Position numbers and translations under genes: made by a program. The notes below the pieces were generated by a model, which saw only the letters and a program-made list of their open reading frames with translations, did not search any database and was not told the origin of the DNA. DNA of 64,000 nucleotides from Actinomycetota bacterium (GTDB taxonomy: Bacteria > Actinomycetota > Acidimicrobiia > Acidimicrobiales > Acidimicrobilacustridaceae). Positions 19,826-29,667 of this stretch are shown here, piece after piece. Positions within the stretch are counted from its first letter, which is position 1, and every line of letters starts with the position of its first letter. Where the stretch lies: contig SYBH01000148.1 in the NCBI GenBank assembly GCA_005787345.1, forward strand, positions 1 to 64,000, given 5' to 3'.

Positions 19826-20626
19826 CTAGATGACGTCGCCCTTAAACAACTCGGTTGCGATCGGACAATCGGTTCTTCGCAATGCATCTACGACACTGAG
19901 CGGACCAGTAGGGCCCACGATTTTGTCAAGCATGGCGAGGGGTACGACCTCGTCGTCGGCATCCCATGCCTCTTCGGGGATGATCCGCTCACGGACTGGC
20001 TCCCACATTCGTTGCGGAAGGAACCGTCCCACTCCGGCAACAGCCCACACCGGGATTTCGCGTGCTTTCGCCACCGAGGCCGCGGCCAGTGAGCCGGAAA
20101 CGCCAAGCCATTCGGTTGGAGCCACGGCCGAAGCTTCGAGAAGCACAAGGTCAGCGTCGCCAACAGCTGCCCCGAGTCCCGCTAGCGGAACATCAAGCGC
20201 GTTCACATCAGCATCAACCAGTTGCATCACCAGACCCCCACCCTCTTGGTGCACATCGACGACCAGGACTTCAATATCGCCGCGACGAGGCAATGCCGCC
20301 CCAATGAGCTCGGGCCAGCCCAAAACAACGATGGTGGCTTCATCGGGAAGCGAATGCGCAAGTTCAACCGACGTTCGGTCTCCTTCGAGTTCTTCGAGCG
20401 CCGCGCGAATTTCCGCGAAAGGGTCGCCCGCGCAGAGAACACGTGCGCAGAGCCAAACCAAAGGAGCCGACCCTGGTTGTCGCTGCACCATGCGCCGACA
20501 CGCGGTGACGAGTCCTTGCGGATCGCTTGCGAAACTTGCGAGCGCCCGCGCCGTTTCAGAAACAATCACGCTTTGGGGATAGCCCGTAGCCCGAGCCACG
20601 TAGCGAAGTCGTTCAACCGGGTGCAT
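19826..20626 (-). CDS. eIF2B/NagB-RpiA (ISOCOT)-fold-like protein of unknown function
   Basis: VLLEASAVAPTEWLGVSGSLAAASVAKAREIPVWAVAGVGRFLPQ resembles the eIF2B C-terminal core. Confidence 0.5.
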   Translation of the reverse strand: MHPVERLRYVARATGYPQSVIVSETARALASFASDPQGLVTACRRMVQRQPGSAPLVWLCARVLCAGDPFAEIRAALEELEGDRTSVELAHSLPDEATIVVLGWPELIGAALPRRGDIEVLVVDVHQEGGGLVMQLVDADVNALDVPLAGLGAAVGDADLVLLEASAVAPTEWLGVSGSLAAASVAKAREIPVWAVAGVGRFLPQRMWEPVRERIIPEEAWDADDEVVPLAMLDKIVGPTGPLSVVDALRRTDCPIATELFKGDVI

Positions 20627-20651
20627 CAGAACTGCACCCTACCGAGATGCT

Positions 20652-21098
20652 TCAGGCGCCAGGCTTGAAGATCATGAGATACAGCGTGACAACGAGAATG
20701 ATGTGGCTGATGCCGGTAGCGATCATGATTCGGCTGCGAGCAGCGGCATCTCCGTCGCGGAAGGCTTTGATGGCTGGGCGAGCCACCGTGAATAACAGAG
20801 CCAGAAGCACAACCCACAACACCGCAGAGATGGACAGCCAGGCTTGCGACATCTTGTAGGCCTTGTCGCTCATCCCGGCGAGGGCGAAACCCAAAATTCC
20901 GGCGATGCCAATGCCCGGAAGCGAGAAGCGAAGGATGGAGACCTCGAGACCGTCGGCGGCAGCTTTGTCGCCCGCTGCTGTCAAACGAACCAGCACTGGG
21001 GCGAGCCACAACGGCGCGAACCCCACGATGACGGCGAGAACGTGGATCATCAGAACGATCTTGTATCCGGTGCTGTTCAATGCGGCAAGGACAACCAT
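20652..21098 (-). CDS. Small integral membrane protein (DUF2269-like)
   Basis: Four predicted TM segments by hydrophobicity; HVLAVIVGFAPLWLAPVLVRL. Confidence 0.55.
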   Translation of the reverse strand: MVVLAALNSTGYKIVLMIHVLAVIVGFAPLWLAPVLVRLTAAGDKAAADGLEVSILRFSLPGIGIAGILGFALAGMSDKAYKMSQAWLSISAVLWVVLLALLFTVARPAIKAFRDGDAAARSRIMIATGISHIILVVTLYLMIFKPGA

Positions 21099-21175
21099 GG
21101 TGACTCCTGAAGAAGTTCTCGGGCGCTTCGCCCATGTGCGGTTCTCCCAACCTACTCGCGCTACCTTCTGAGGCT

Positions 21176-21664
21176 GTGACTACTGATGTGCAGGCCGCTG
21201 TGGAACTACACCCCCTGACCGGCAAGAGCCGTCCGATCTCGGAATGGACCACCAACTTCCATTTGGCGATCGTGATCCTCGACCCGTTCACCAACGAAAG
21301 TTCCTGGATTCTCAAAACCGCCCTCCGAGTCCTTCGAAACTATTCCGAGGCCGATGTCCGCGTGGCTCTCCTCCTGACGGCTCCCGAAGCCGAGGTTCGC
21401 GAGTACGTCGGCCCGCTGGCTTCAGAGATCTTGATCTTTGCCGATCCCGAACGAACCGCTGCGAAGGCCTTTGGACTCGACACGCTTCCGGCCTTCGTGC
21501 ACATCAACCAGGCTCATCAGGTCGAGGCTGTCGCGCAAGGCTGGAACCCAGTCGAATGGGCCGCTGTGGCAGCAAATTTGTCTGCGCGTATGGATTGGAC
21601 TGTTCCCCAGATTCCAGAAAATGGCGATCCATCGCCATTCGCTGGAACGCCCCTCAGCGCCTAA
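21176..21664 (+). CDS. Hypothetical protein, possible thioredoxin-like fold
   Basis: FGLDTLPAFVHINQAHQVEAVAQGWNPVEW; GTG start at 21176. Confidence 0.55.
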   Translation: MTTDVQAAVELHPLTGKSRPISEWTTNFHLAIVILDPFTNESSWILKTALRVLRNYSEADVRVALLLTAPEAEVREYVGPLASEILIFADPERTAAKAFGLDTLPAFVHINQAHQVEAVAQGWNPVEWAAVAANLSARMDWTVPQIPENGDPSPFAGTPLSA

Positions 21665-21677
21665 CTCAGGGTCTCGT

Positions 21678-23330
21678 TCAGCGAGCGAGCCACATTTGTG
21701 CCAGCGACACCGTTGCGTCGTCCTGGCCCAGCCCCCCAGCGCCCGAACCGCTTGACCAGTTCGTTACGTCACGCAATTTCGGCGTGGTCACGACAACTTC
21801 TCGTACCTGCACGAGGAATAAATACGGGATATCAATCGCAACCTGTTCCTGAATAGTTCCGTAAGCATCAACCTGACGAGTCAGGTCTGCAGTGGTACGG
21901 GCATCAGCGAAAGACTTTGTTACAAGCGGACTGATGTACCGGGTGGTATTCCCACTGACGACGGCCTGTTCCGCAGGGATTCCGCGAAAGAGTGGCTCGT
22001 AAGCGTCGGGATGAGAGGAATCGAATCCGATCTGCAAGATCGCTTGGAACTGACCCAAGACAGCCGCGAGTGACAGCGTCTGGGGGTCGACAAGATCAAT
22101 TGTCATGTCGATTCCCACCTCTTCAAGTTGACCACGCCAAAGTGAGGCCACGCGCTCAAGAGTGGTGTCAGGTGCCACGAGGAGGCGGAACGCTAACGGA
22201 ACACCAGTCTCCTTCGTGTACTCCTCAACCTGCTTCCTCGCTCGATCGAGGTCTCGCGCCGAACGGGAATGGTCAACGAACCAAGGTGAGGTGTCACTCA
22301 CCATTCCTCGCGCAATCGAACCCTGCCCTGCGAAGGCTTTGGAAAGGATCTCGGTGCGGTCAGTTGCAAGTGCAACCGCACGGCGCGCGGAAATCCGATC
22401 AAACGGAGCACGACCAGTTTCGAAGGCAATGTTTACCTTTGGTCGTTCGGCATTTCGATCATCATGAAGTGTGATTTTGCCTTCGCGATTCGGAACGGTT
22501 TCGAGTCGCTGCAACTGCCGGGGCTCATCGATCGCCACCATTCCAACCTTTCCTTCGAGTGCAGCGGTTACCCGATCCGCAGCCTCGGGAATCGGAAGGA
22601 AACGAACTCCATCGAGATGTGGCAGACCTTTTTTCCAATAGGTGGGATTTTTCACAACAATCGTGATGCCCGCTTCATCAACGCCAAACCACACGAACGG
22701 GCCGGTGCCGATGGGGCGCGGATCAAATCCAAGAAGCGTTGCCGGTGCAGCGATCGTCCCCAATCGCGTAGTCAGCAATTGCGGGAATGTCGACCACGGA
22801 GTGAACATCGAAACAACGACGGTTTGAGCGTCAGGAGTCGTTATCGCGGAGATCGGAGCCAAGAGATCGGTGTTTGAGGGATCTGCCTGTTGAGCACGCA
22901 AATTGAACGCAACGATTTCAGAGGTGAGAGGAGATCCGTCACTGAAGGTCACGCCCTCGCGAACTACCAACGTCCACGACGTAAAGTTCGAATTCGCCGA
23001 TGCTTTCGAAAGCAGTTCCGGAACAGGCTGATCATTAGAATCGCGAACCATCAATCGGTCATAGACAGCTCGCGCCGCTTGCAGTTCATCGGTCGTCCAC
23101 GGTCCTGAGTTCGGCGCCCACTTCGAAGGAGCGCCAGCAACCGCGATATCCAGCGTGCCCCCATCAATCGGTCCAGAAGGAGCAGTAATCGTGGAATCGG
23201 TGGATTCGGTCGTCGCTGCCGGACTCGCGTTCGATCCTGAGCAACCGGCAACAGCGAGGACAGCCATCGACACCACGAGAACCGCGGTGAGACGTGCCAT
23301 GCGAACGAAGGTGGAACGGGGGGCGTTCAA
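21678..23330 (-). CDS. ABC transporter substrate-binding lipoprotein, family 5
   Basis: Lipobox VLAVAGCSGS; SBP_bac_5-type architecture (WTLVVREGVTFSDGSPLTSEIVAFNLRA). Confidence 0.88.
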   Translation of the reverse strand: MNAPRSTFVRMARLTAVLVVSMAVLAVAGCSGSNASPAATTESTDSTITAPSGPIDGGTLDIAVAGAPSKWAPNSGPWTTDELQAARAVYDRLMVRDSNDQPVPELLSKASANSNFTSWTLVVREGVTFSDGSPLTSEIVAFNLRAQQADPSNTDLLAPISAITTPDAQTVVVSMFTPWSTFPQLLTTRLGTIAAPATLLGFDPRPIGTGPFVWFGVDEAGITIVVKNPTYWKKGLPHLDGVRFLPIPEAADRVTAALEGKVGMVAIDEPRQLQRLETVPNREGKITLHDDRNAERPKVNIAFETGRAPFDRISARRAVALATDRTEILSKAFAGQGSIARGMVSDTSPWFVDHSRSARDLDRARKQVEEYTKETGVPLAFRLLVAPDTTLERVASLWRGQLEEVGIDMTIDLVDPQTLSLAAVLGQFQAILQIGFDSSHPDAYEPLFRGIPAEQAVVSGNTTRYISPLVTKSFADARTTADLTRQVDAYGTIQEQVAIDIPYLFLVQVREVVVTTPKLRDVTNWSSGSGAGGLGQDDATVSLAQMWLAR

Positions 23331-23420
23331 GAACTACGACTGTACGCGGCTAAGCACACCCACAGCGGTCGCTTGGCCCGGGACCCGTTCGTTTCAGGAC
23401 AGAGGTGCAAGGATCATCAC

Positions 23421-24326
23421 ATGAGCGGCGCAAAGAAAGTACGAGTGGGGATCGGTCTCGGCACCCTGTCCGGGGCTGCAGACCCCATTCGATTCAACGC
23501 AATCGTTGATCGATGCGAAACACTCGGATTCGATTCGCTCTGGATGTCTGAGCGAATTGGCGCTGAGACTCCTGACCCGATGATCGCGCTGGCCATCGCC
23601 GCCGGCCGCACGACGCGAATGAAGCTTGGGACTTCCGTCCTGGTCCTCCCCGGTCGCAACCCGGTGATTTTGGCAAAAGAGATGGCAACGCTTGATGTTC
23701 TTTCCGGAGGACGCTTTCTTCCTGCGGTCGGACTCGGCGCGGTTGATCCACCCGAGCAGCGCGCGTTCGGTGTTGAGCGCGGCGAACGTGGTCGGCGCCA
23801 TGACGAAGCACTCGCCCTCATGCGCGCGTGTTGGACCGGCGAAGTCATTTCACACCACGGAGAGTTTTTCTCTGTTGACGATGTTCAGGTATTGCCCAGA
23901 CCCACACAATCACAACTCGATGTTTGGCTTGGGGGAATCGCCCCGAGCGAACTCCGTCGCGTTGGTCGAGTCGGCGACGGATGGCTGCCATCGTTCTGCT
24001 CACCCGCCGACGTCGCGGAATCAATTCCTGTCATCGAGGCGACGGCGAGCGAGTCCGGCCGCACCATGGACCCTGAGCATTACGGCGCGCTTATTTCCTA
24101 TTCCGACGGCCCGCTCCCCCAGCGATTTGTTGACGTCATCGAACGCCGTCGCCCAGGACTCGACCCGCGCTCGGTCATACCAACGCGCAAGAAACTTCCG
24201 TCGCTCTTAGGCGAGTTCATCGATGCCGGAGCATCAAAGTTCGTGATCATTCCCCTTGTAGGAGACGCCAACCCCGACGCCGAACTCGGCGCTCTCGCTG
24301 AGTCGCTCCTACCTTTCGAGACCTAA
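23421..24326 (+). CDS. LLM class (F420-dependent) oxidoreductase
   Basis: VRVGIGLGTLSGAADPIRFNAIVDRCETLGFDSLWMSERIG. Confidence 0.88.
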   Translation: MSGAKKVRVGIGLGTLSGAADPIRFNAIVDRCETLGFDSLWMSERIGAETPDPMIALAIAAGRTTRMKLGTSVLVLPGRNPVILAKEMATLDVLSGGRFLPAVGLGAVDPPEQRAFGVERGERGRRHDEALALMRACWTGEVISHHGEFFSVDDVQVLPRPTQSQLDVWLGGIAPSELRRVGRVGDGWLPSFCSPADVAESIPVIEATASESGRTMDPEHYGALISYSDGPLPQRFVDVIERRRPGLDPRSVIPTRKKLPSLLGEFIDAGASKFVIIPLVGDANPDAELGALAESLLPFET

Positions 24327-24333
24327 CTCAGGT

Positions 24334-25488
24334 TCACGAACTGCGGAACTGATTCCATCTTGTGAGTTCTTCAGCGGGCTTGCGAGGAGTGATGCGGAAA
24401 TCCGTGCCGATTGTGTGAGCAATTGGGAACAGGCCGACTTGCATCCATTCCTCATAAGGAATGCCTAAGACTTCAGCGACTTCGCGCTCACGGATCAACG
24501 TCAACGTTGTCCAAGCAGATCCAAGTCCACGTGATCGAAGCGCAAGCATGAACGACCACAGTGCAGGTACGACTGAACCCCAACGCCCCGCCTGCCAAAA
24601 GGTGGATGTGCGATCGGCGTGGGCCCCGGACCCATTTCCATCAGTCCGACCAGCGACGACAGGAACACAGAGAATCGGGACCTTCTCGATATTCTCGGCG
24701 AGGTACGCAACACTTTGAGCGATGCGCTTTTGCGCTTCAGACGTGCGGTCTACTTGATCTTCAGCCGCATCAGTACGAGGACGGCCGACGAAGTCAGCCA
24801 TGGCAGCGCGATAGATCGCTGCGAGTTTGGCTTTGGTTTCATCGTCGTCAACAAAAATGAATCGATATGGCTGCTGGTTTGACCCATTGGGCGCGTGAAC
24901 CGCAATCTCCATGCACTCGGCAATGACATCGCGGTCAACCGAACGTTCGAGATCAAGCCGTTGCCGAACCGACGGCGTCGTCATCAGGACCTCGTCGGGG
25001 TCATGAACGACAAGCGGACCCTGAAACAATGTTTCGTAAGCGTTCAACGTTCCCCAGTGTTCCCAGATTCGGTCGATGAGACCCTCTTCGGTGAAGCGAA
25101 AGAGAAACCCGTAGACGTTTTCGTAGGGCTTACCGCCGATAGTCGTCGCTTTGTAGAGGTGTTGGCGGAAGACGTACGGCCCATCAGCGATGGTGTGTAC
25201 GTCGTGAAAGCTGATGGTTGAGAGGTCGTATCGATCGATTCGCCGACCGTTCGGTTGCGGCGGAGAAGGCGCCCGACCCAATATGCGTGCTCCAACTTCA
25301 TCTTTGCCGCGAAACACTGTTTGTCCTGGCGCAGCGGGAAACTTTCCAAGACCGTTCCACCACTCGATGTCTTCAGTCATGAACGACAGACGGTCGACCT
25401 CGCGTCCTGCGACAAAGAACTGCTCGACTGCGGATTTATTGCGATCGCTCACTTGATTCCCCCAACAAAGCGGCGACGATTCCGTCAC
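24334..25488 (-). CDS. SnoaL/NTF2-like domain fused to nitroreductase
   Basis: N-terminal VEQFFVAGREVDRLSFMTEDIEWW...; C-terminal nitroreductase IAVHAPNGSNQQPYRFIFVDD...GLGSAWTTLTL. Confidence 0.8.
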   Translation of the reverse strand: MTESSPLCWGNQVSDRNKSAVEQFFVAGREVDRLSFMTEDIEWWNGLGKFPAAPGQTVFRGKDEVGARILGRAPSPPQPNGRRIDRYDLSTISFHDVHTIADGPYVFRQHLYKATTIGGKPYENVYGFLFRFTEEGLIDRIWEHWGTLNAYETLFQGPLVVHDPDEVLMTTPSVRQRLDLERSVDRDVIAECMEIAVHAPNGSNQQPYRFIFVDDDETKAKLAAIYRAAMADFVGRPRTDAAEDQVDRTSEAQKRIAQSVAYLAENIEKVPILCVPVVAGRTDGNGSGAHADRTSTFWQAGRWGSVVPALWSFMLALRSRGLGSAWTTLTLIREREVAEVLGIPYEEWMQVGLFPIAHTIGTDFRITPRKPAEELTRWNQFRSS

Positions 25489-25519
25489 CTACACAGCGAG
25501 CGTACTGCGGAGCGAGGAA

Positions 25520-26494
25520 TCAGATCTTTAACGGCTTATCGCTGAGACCCATTTGGACGCGATCTACAAGTCCCCCGAATTTTTTCTTGATCTCGGAACT
25601 TACCGACTCGAGATCGCCAATTACAGCGAACTCGCGAAGCATCTCATCGGTAATCAAATCGCCCATCGCTACCCATTCGCCCTGTTTTGAAAGTCGATTG
25701 AGTTCATCACCAACATCTCCCCACCCGTGATGTTCTAGAACGCCGCGATAGGCAGGCGTCGAACCATAAAACGCGAGTTGCTGCCGAACTGCTGCCAGCT
25801 TCGGCGCAATCTCGGCATCGTCTCGGCCCACTGCCGACATAATCGGGATCGTCACTTCAACATCGCTGCGCGCCCTATTGGAACGTTCAAGCCCTTTCGC
25901 GAGGTTCACCATCGTGACGTCACGTAAATAGCCCGGAGTGGTGAAACCGTGAGCCATCAACCCATCGGCGACCTCACCAGCAACGGCAGTCATAGCTGGC
26001 CCAACCGCAGCAACGAAAATGCGCGGATCTCCACATTCGCTCGGACCCTGATCAAACATTGGCGTCATCAAGGTGTGTCGGTAGTAGTCGCCGCGGAACT
26101 GAAGGGGCGTTCCCTCGTTCCAAGATTCCCAAATAGCGCGCACCGCGAGAACAAACTCGCGCATTCGAGCGGCGGGGTCAGACCACGGCATCGAAAAACG
26201 TTTTGTGATGTGGGGTTTGATCTGACTGCCGAGCCCGAGGATGAACCGCCCGTTCGACAGGCGGTTGATGTCGTTGGCAATCACCGCAGCGTTCATGGGA
26301 TTGCGGGCAAAGGCGACGGCGATACCCGTGATGAGATCAACCCTCTCAGTGGCAGCAGCGCCCAATGTCAGCGGCAGGAACGGATCGTGGGAGATCTCGA
26401 CTGCGACGACGCCATCAAAACCTGCATCTTCGGCCCGCCGAATAGCGGCCGCCGCATCGGTCAGATTTCCGTGGATGATCGCATCGGTCTTCAT
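25520..26494 (-). CDS. LLM class (F420-dependent) oxidoreductase
   Basis: MKTDAIIHGNLTDAAAAIRRAEDAGFDGVVAVEISHDPFLPLTLGA; start taken at internal ATG 26494. Confidence 0.87.
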   Translation of the reverse strand: MKTDAIIHGNLTDAAAAIRRAEDAGFDGVVAVEISHDPFLPLTLGAAATERVDLITGIAVAFARNPMNAAVIANDINRLSNGRFILGLGSQIKPHITKRFSMPWSDPAARMREFVLAVRAIWESWNEGTPLQFRGDYYRHTLMTPMFDQGPSECGDPRIFVAAVGPAMTAVAGEVADGLMAHGFTTPGYLRDVTMVNLAKGLERSNRARSDVEVTIPIMSAVGRDDAEIAPKLAAVRQQLAFYGSTPAYRGVLEHHGWGDVGDELNRLSKQGEWVAMGDLITDEMLREFAVIGDLESVSSEIKKKFGGLVDRVQMGLSDKPLKI

Positions 26495-26588
26495 AACTCC
26501 ATTCTGACCCCTCCCGCCCACATAGGCCTGACCGCCGATGGGTGGGTACGCTGCCGCAGTCACACTTCCCTCTTTGGAGCGCACCCCA

Positions 26589-28745
26589 ATGTCGATCGCC
26601 ATCACCGAAGACCACCGCACCCTGGCTGACGTCACTGCGGATTTCCTCGAACGCCATTCATCACGTGACGCAGCTCGCGAATTGCTCGAAGCGAAGACCG
26701 AGTCCATGCCCTCTTTCTGGTCGGCGCTTGCCGAACTCGGATGGCTCGGTCTTCACATTCCTGAAGAGAATGGCGGTTCCGGTTTCGGAATGCCTGAACT
26801 TGTTGTCGTAGTTGAGCAAATGGGAGCGGGCCTTGCTCCTGGCCCGTTCGTGCCAACTGTCATCGCAAGCGCTGCGATTGTTGCTGCCGCCCCAGCCGAT
26901 GTTGCCGCCGAGTTGCTTCCGGGACTCGCTGACGGAAGCGTGGTTGCTGGAATCGGATTCGGCGACGATCTTTCCGCCAAGACCAACACCATCGCAGGCA
27001 CTGCTCGCAGCGTGCTCAGCGCAACACTCGCGAACCTCATCGTCGTCACGGTTGGAAACGACCTTGCGATCGTGGACGCAACTGCAAAGGGCGTCGACAT
27101 CCGCTCGATGACCAACCTCGACCCGACCCGCCGCAGCGCCCAGGTCACGTTCGACGATGCCGAAGCAATCATCATCCCCGGGGGCGCTCAGTCGCTCATT
27201 GACTACGCACGACTTCTTCTGGCCGCTGAAGCAACTGGTGTCGCCCGCGCAACCACCGACATGGCTGCCGGCTACGCCCGCGAGCGTCAGCAGTTCGGTC
27301 GAGCAATCGCCATGTTCCAAGCGGTGAAGCATCACTGCGCCAACATGCTCGTTGAAACCGAAATCGCAACGGCCGAAGTTTGGGACGCGGCCCGTGCTGC
27401 TTCGGCCGGCGGCGAACAGTTCTCCTACGCCGCGGCGATGGCGGCCGCCACTGCAGTTCATGCCGGCGACCGCAATGCGCAGATGAACATTCAGGTTCAC
27501 GGCGGCATCGGATTCACATGGGAACACGACGCGCATCTCTACCTGCGACGCGCACTTGCAATTGAGGCGCTGGTAGATGCCGAAGCTGCCGCCATCGACA
27601 TCGCGAACCTTCTCCGCAAGGACGTCAAGATCGTCCGGGCCGTGGAACTCCCACCCGAAGCCGAAGCATTCCGTGCCGAGGCTCGTGCTGCAATCGAAGC
27701 GGTCAAGGATCTTGATGGCAATGAACGCGTTCGTGCGCTTGTTGCGTCGGGCTACGCAGTTCCTCATTGGCCAAAGCCATGGGGTCGTGCTGCCAGTGCC
27801 GTTGAACAGCTCGTCATTGAAGAAGAGTTCAATCGTGCCGGCGTAAAGCGTCCCGGCTACCAGATCACCGGCTGGGTCATCCTCACACTCACGCAGCACT
27901 CGACCGAAGACCAGCTCGAGCGTTGGATCATGCCGGCGCTTAACCAGGAACTCATCTGGTGCCAGCTATTCAGCGAGCCCGATGCTGGTTCCGATGCCGC
28001 TGGCGTCAAGACCAAGGCCACACGAGTCGATGGCGGTTGGCTCATCAATGGCCAGAAGGTCTGGACCACCGGCGCGCACCTTGCATCGTTTGGCCTCATC
28101 ACTGTGCGCACCAACCCCGATCTGCCGAAGCATCAGGGCATTACCTGCATGGTTGTCGACATGCATGCAGAGGGCGTCGAGATTCGCCCACTGCGCATGG
28201 TCAACGGTGGCGCCGAATTCAACGAGGTGTTCTTCAACGATGTCTTCGTTCCCGATGACGATGTCGTTGGCCCCGTCGACGGCGGCTGGACCGTTGCTCG
28301 TGGCACTCTCGGCAACGAAAGCGTGAGCATCGGCAGCGGCGACGGAGCGATGGTTATCCCTCCGGCCTCATTCCTTGCACCGTTCGATGCAAACCCCGAA
28401 CGACTCTCCGGCGGCGCTGGTCGCATTGGCCGAGCCACTGCTCGATCACAAGCGGCTGAAACTCTCAATGTGCGCAGTGCGCAGCGAGCAGTCGCCGGTG
28501 GTGAACCCGGGCCAGAAGGCGCGGTCACAAAGTTGCTGCTCACCGAAAACGCAGAAGAAGCCGCGGCAATTCTTTTCGAACTCGCTGGCCCTGTTGGCGT
28601 CTACCTCGAAGACGAAGGATTCATGGGTGGCACATTGCAACTCATGCATCGCGCCTTGGCGATCGCCGGTGGAACTTCCGAGATCAAGCGCAACCAAATC
28701 GGCGAGCGCATCCTCGGACTTCCACGCGACCCACTGATCAACTAG
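26589..28745 (+). CDS. Fused double acyl-CoA dehydrogenase
   Basis: Two ACAD-like halves: half 1 ends NIQVHGGIGFTWEHDAHLYLRR; half 2 has FSEPDAGSDAAGVKTKATRVDGGWLINGQKVWTTGA. Confidence 0.9.
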   Translation: MSIAITEDHRTLADVTADFLERHSSRDAARELLEAKTESMPSFWSALAELGWLGLHIPEENGGSGFGMPELVVVVEQMGAGLAPGPFVPTVIASAAIVAAAPADVAAELLPGLADGSVVAGIGFGDDLSAKTNTIAGTARSVLSATLANLIVVTVGNDLAIVDATAKGVDIRSMTNLDPTRRSAQVTFDDAEAIIIPGGAQSLIDYARLLLAAEATGVARATTDMAAGYARERQQFGRAIAMFQAVKHHCANMLVETEIATAEVWDAARAASAGGEQFSYAAAMAAATAVHAGDRNAQMNIQVHGGIGFTWEHDAHLYLRRALAIEALVDAEAAAIDIANLLRKDVKIVRAVELPPEAEAFRAEARAAIEAVKDLDGNERVRALVASGYAVPHWPKPWGRAASAVEQLVIEEEFNRAGVKRPGYQITGWVILTLTQHSTEDQLERWIMPALNQELIWCQLFSEPDAGSDAAGVKTKATRVDGGWLINGQKVWTTGAHLASFGLITVRTNPDLPKHQGITCMVVDMHAEGVEIRPLRMVNGGAEFNEVFFNDVFVPDDDVVGPVDGGWTVARGTLGNESVSIGSGDGAMVIPPASFLAPFDANPERLSGGAGRIGRATARSQAAETLNVRSAQRAVAGGEPGPEGAVTKLLLTENAEEAAAILFELAGPVGVYLEDEGFMGGTLQLMHRALAIAGGTSEIKRNQIGERILGLPRDPLIN

Positions 28746-28776
28746 TCAGCGACAACAGAGACTCAAGACGTCTCGT

Positions 28777-29583
28777 TCAGTCCCAAGGCGCCCAAGTGCT
28801 TTTGGGGTGAACGAACGCGACATCGTTCACGTACCCATTCACTTTCACGACGGTTTGCAAATAGCTCTGCGCGTCGTGAGTGCGGGTGAACTCGCGCTGC
28901 CATTCAGCAAGGTCCATTGATGTGGACGATGTCCAAACATCGTTCATCACGAACCGAGCTTCGTACCCGCGATCGGCCATCATTTCGATGGTTCCGTTGA
29001 TATCGCTCATCCGCTCTTCAAGTTCGATGAAGAGCACTGGATGATCACGCTCAATGGTTTCCCACGCTCCATTGACAACCGCGAGTTCATGGCCTTCGAC
29101 GTCGATCTTGATGAACCTCACGTCGGTAAATCCCATGTCGTCAATCCGCTTTGTGCGAACCGAGTGCGATCCTGCGCCTTCGACCCCCGGAACAATTGTT
29201 GCCGTTCCCTCAGAGCCGACACTTAGATCTTGAAGCACGAGTTCTGCAGTTCCTTCAACGTCAGAAACCGCGCATTCGTGGACTGTCACATTGGAAGCAA
29301 CGCCCTTTCGAAGCACTGCCGCCACCTTTGGATTCGGCTCAAACGACTGCACGTCACGCACTCGCTTCGAAAGCCAGTAGGTCCACGGCCCATACCAAGT
29401 ACCGACATCAATCGCGGTTCCGGTTGGATCGCATCGTTCGATAATCCCGCGCATCTCGGGCTCGGCCCGAAGGTGGAGCCGCGCCACTACAGGGTGAAAG
29501 AAGGACTTTGGGACAAGCGATGTCGCTGCAGAAAGGGCCTTCGTGGGCATGCCCCGCTGGTACTCACCGTTTGAATCACCCAT
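28777..29583 (-). CDS. FkbM family methyltransferase
   Basis: IDVGTWYGPWTYWLSKRV...VRFIKIDVEGHELAVVNGAWETI. Confidence 0.88.
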   Translation of the reverse strand: MGDSNGEYQRGMPTKALSAATSLVPKSFFHPVVARLHLRAEPEMRGIIERCDPTGTAIDVGTWYGPWTYWLSKRVRDVQSFEPNPKVAAVLRKGVASNVTVHECAVSDVEGTAELVLQDLSVGSEGTATIVPGVEGAGSHSVRTKRIDDMGFTDVRFIKIDVEGHELAVVNGAWETIERDHPVLFIELEERMSDINGTIEMMADRGYEARFVMNDVWTSSTSMDLAEWQREFTRTHDAQSYLQTVVKVNGYVNDVAFVHPKSTWAPWD

Positions 29584-29667
29584 TGCAGATCATGCCCCAA
29601 GTTCTTTGTCTCCCACCCGGTGGAAGACGTCCCGAACCTAGCGGATCTCCACCCCTATTCTCTGCGC

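Noticed and set aside
26661-27899. 412-aa minus-strand ORF antisense to the double ACAD
   Set aside because: No family motifs and fully contained opposite a strongly supported CDS.
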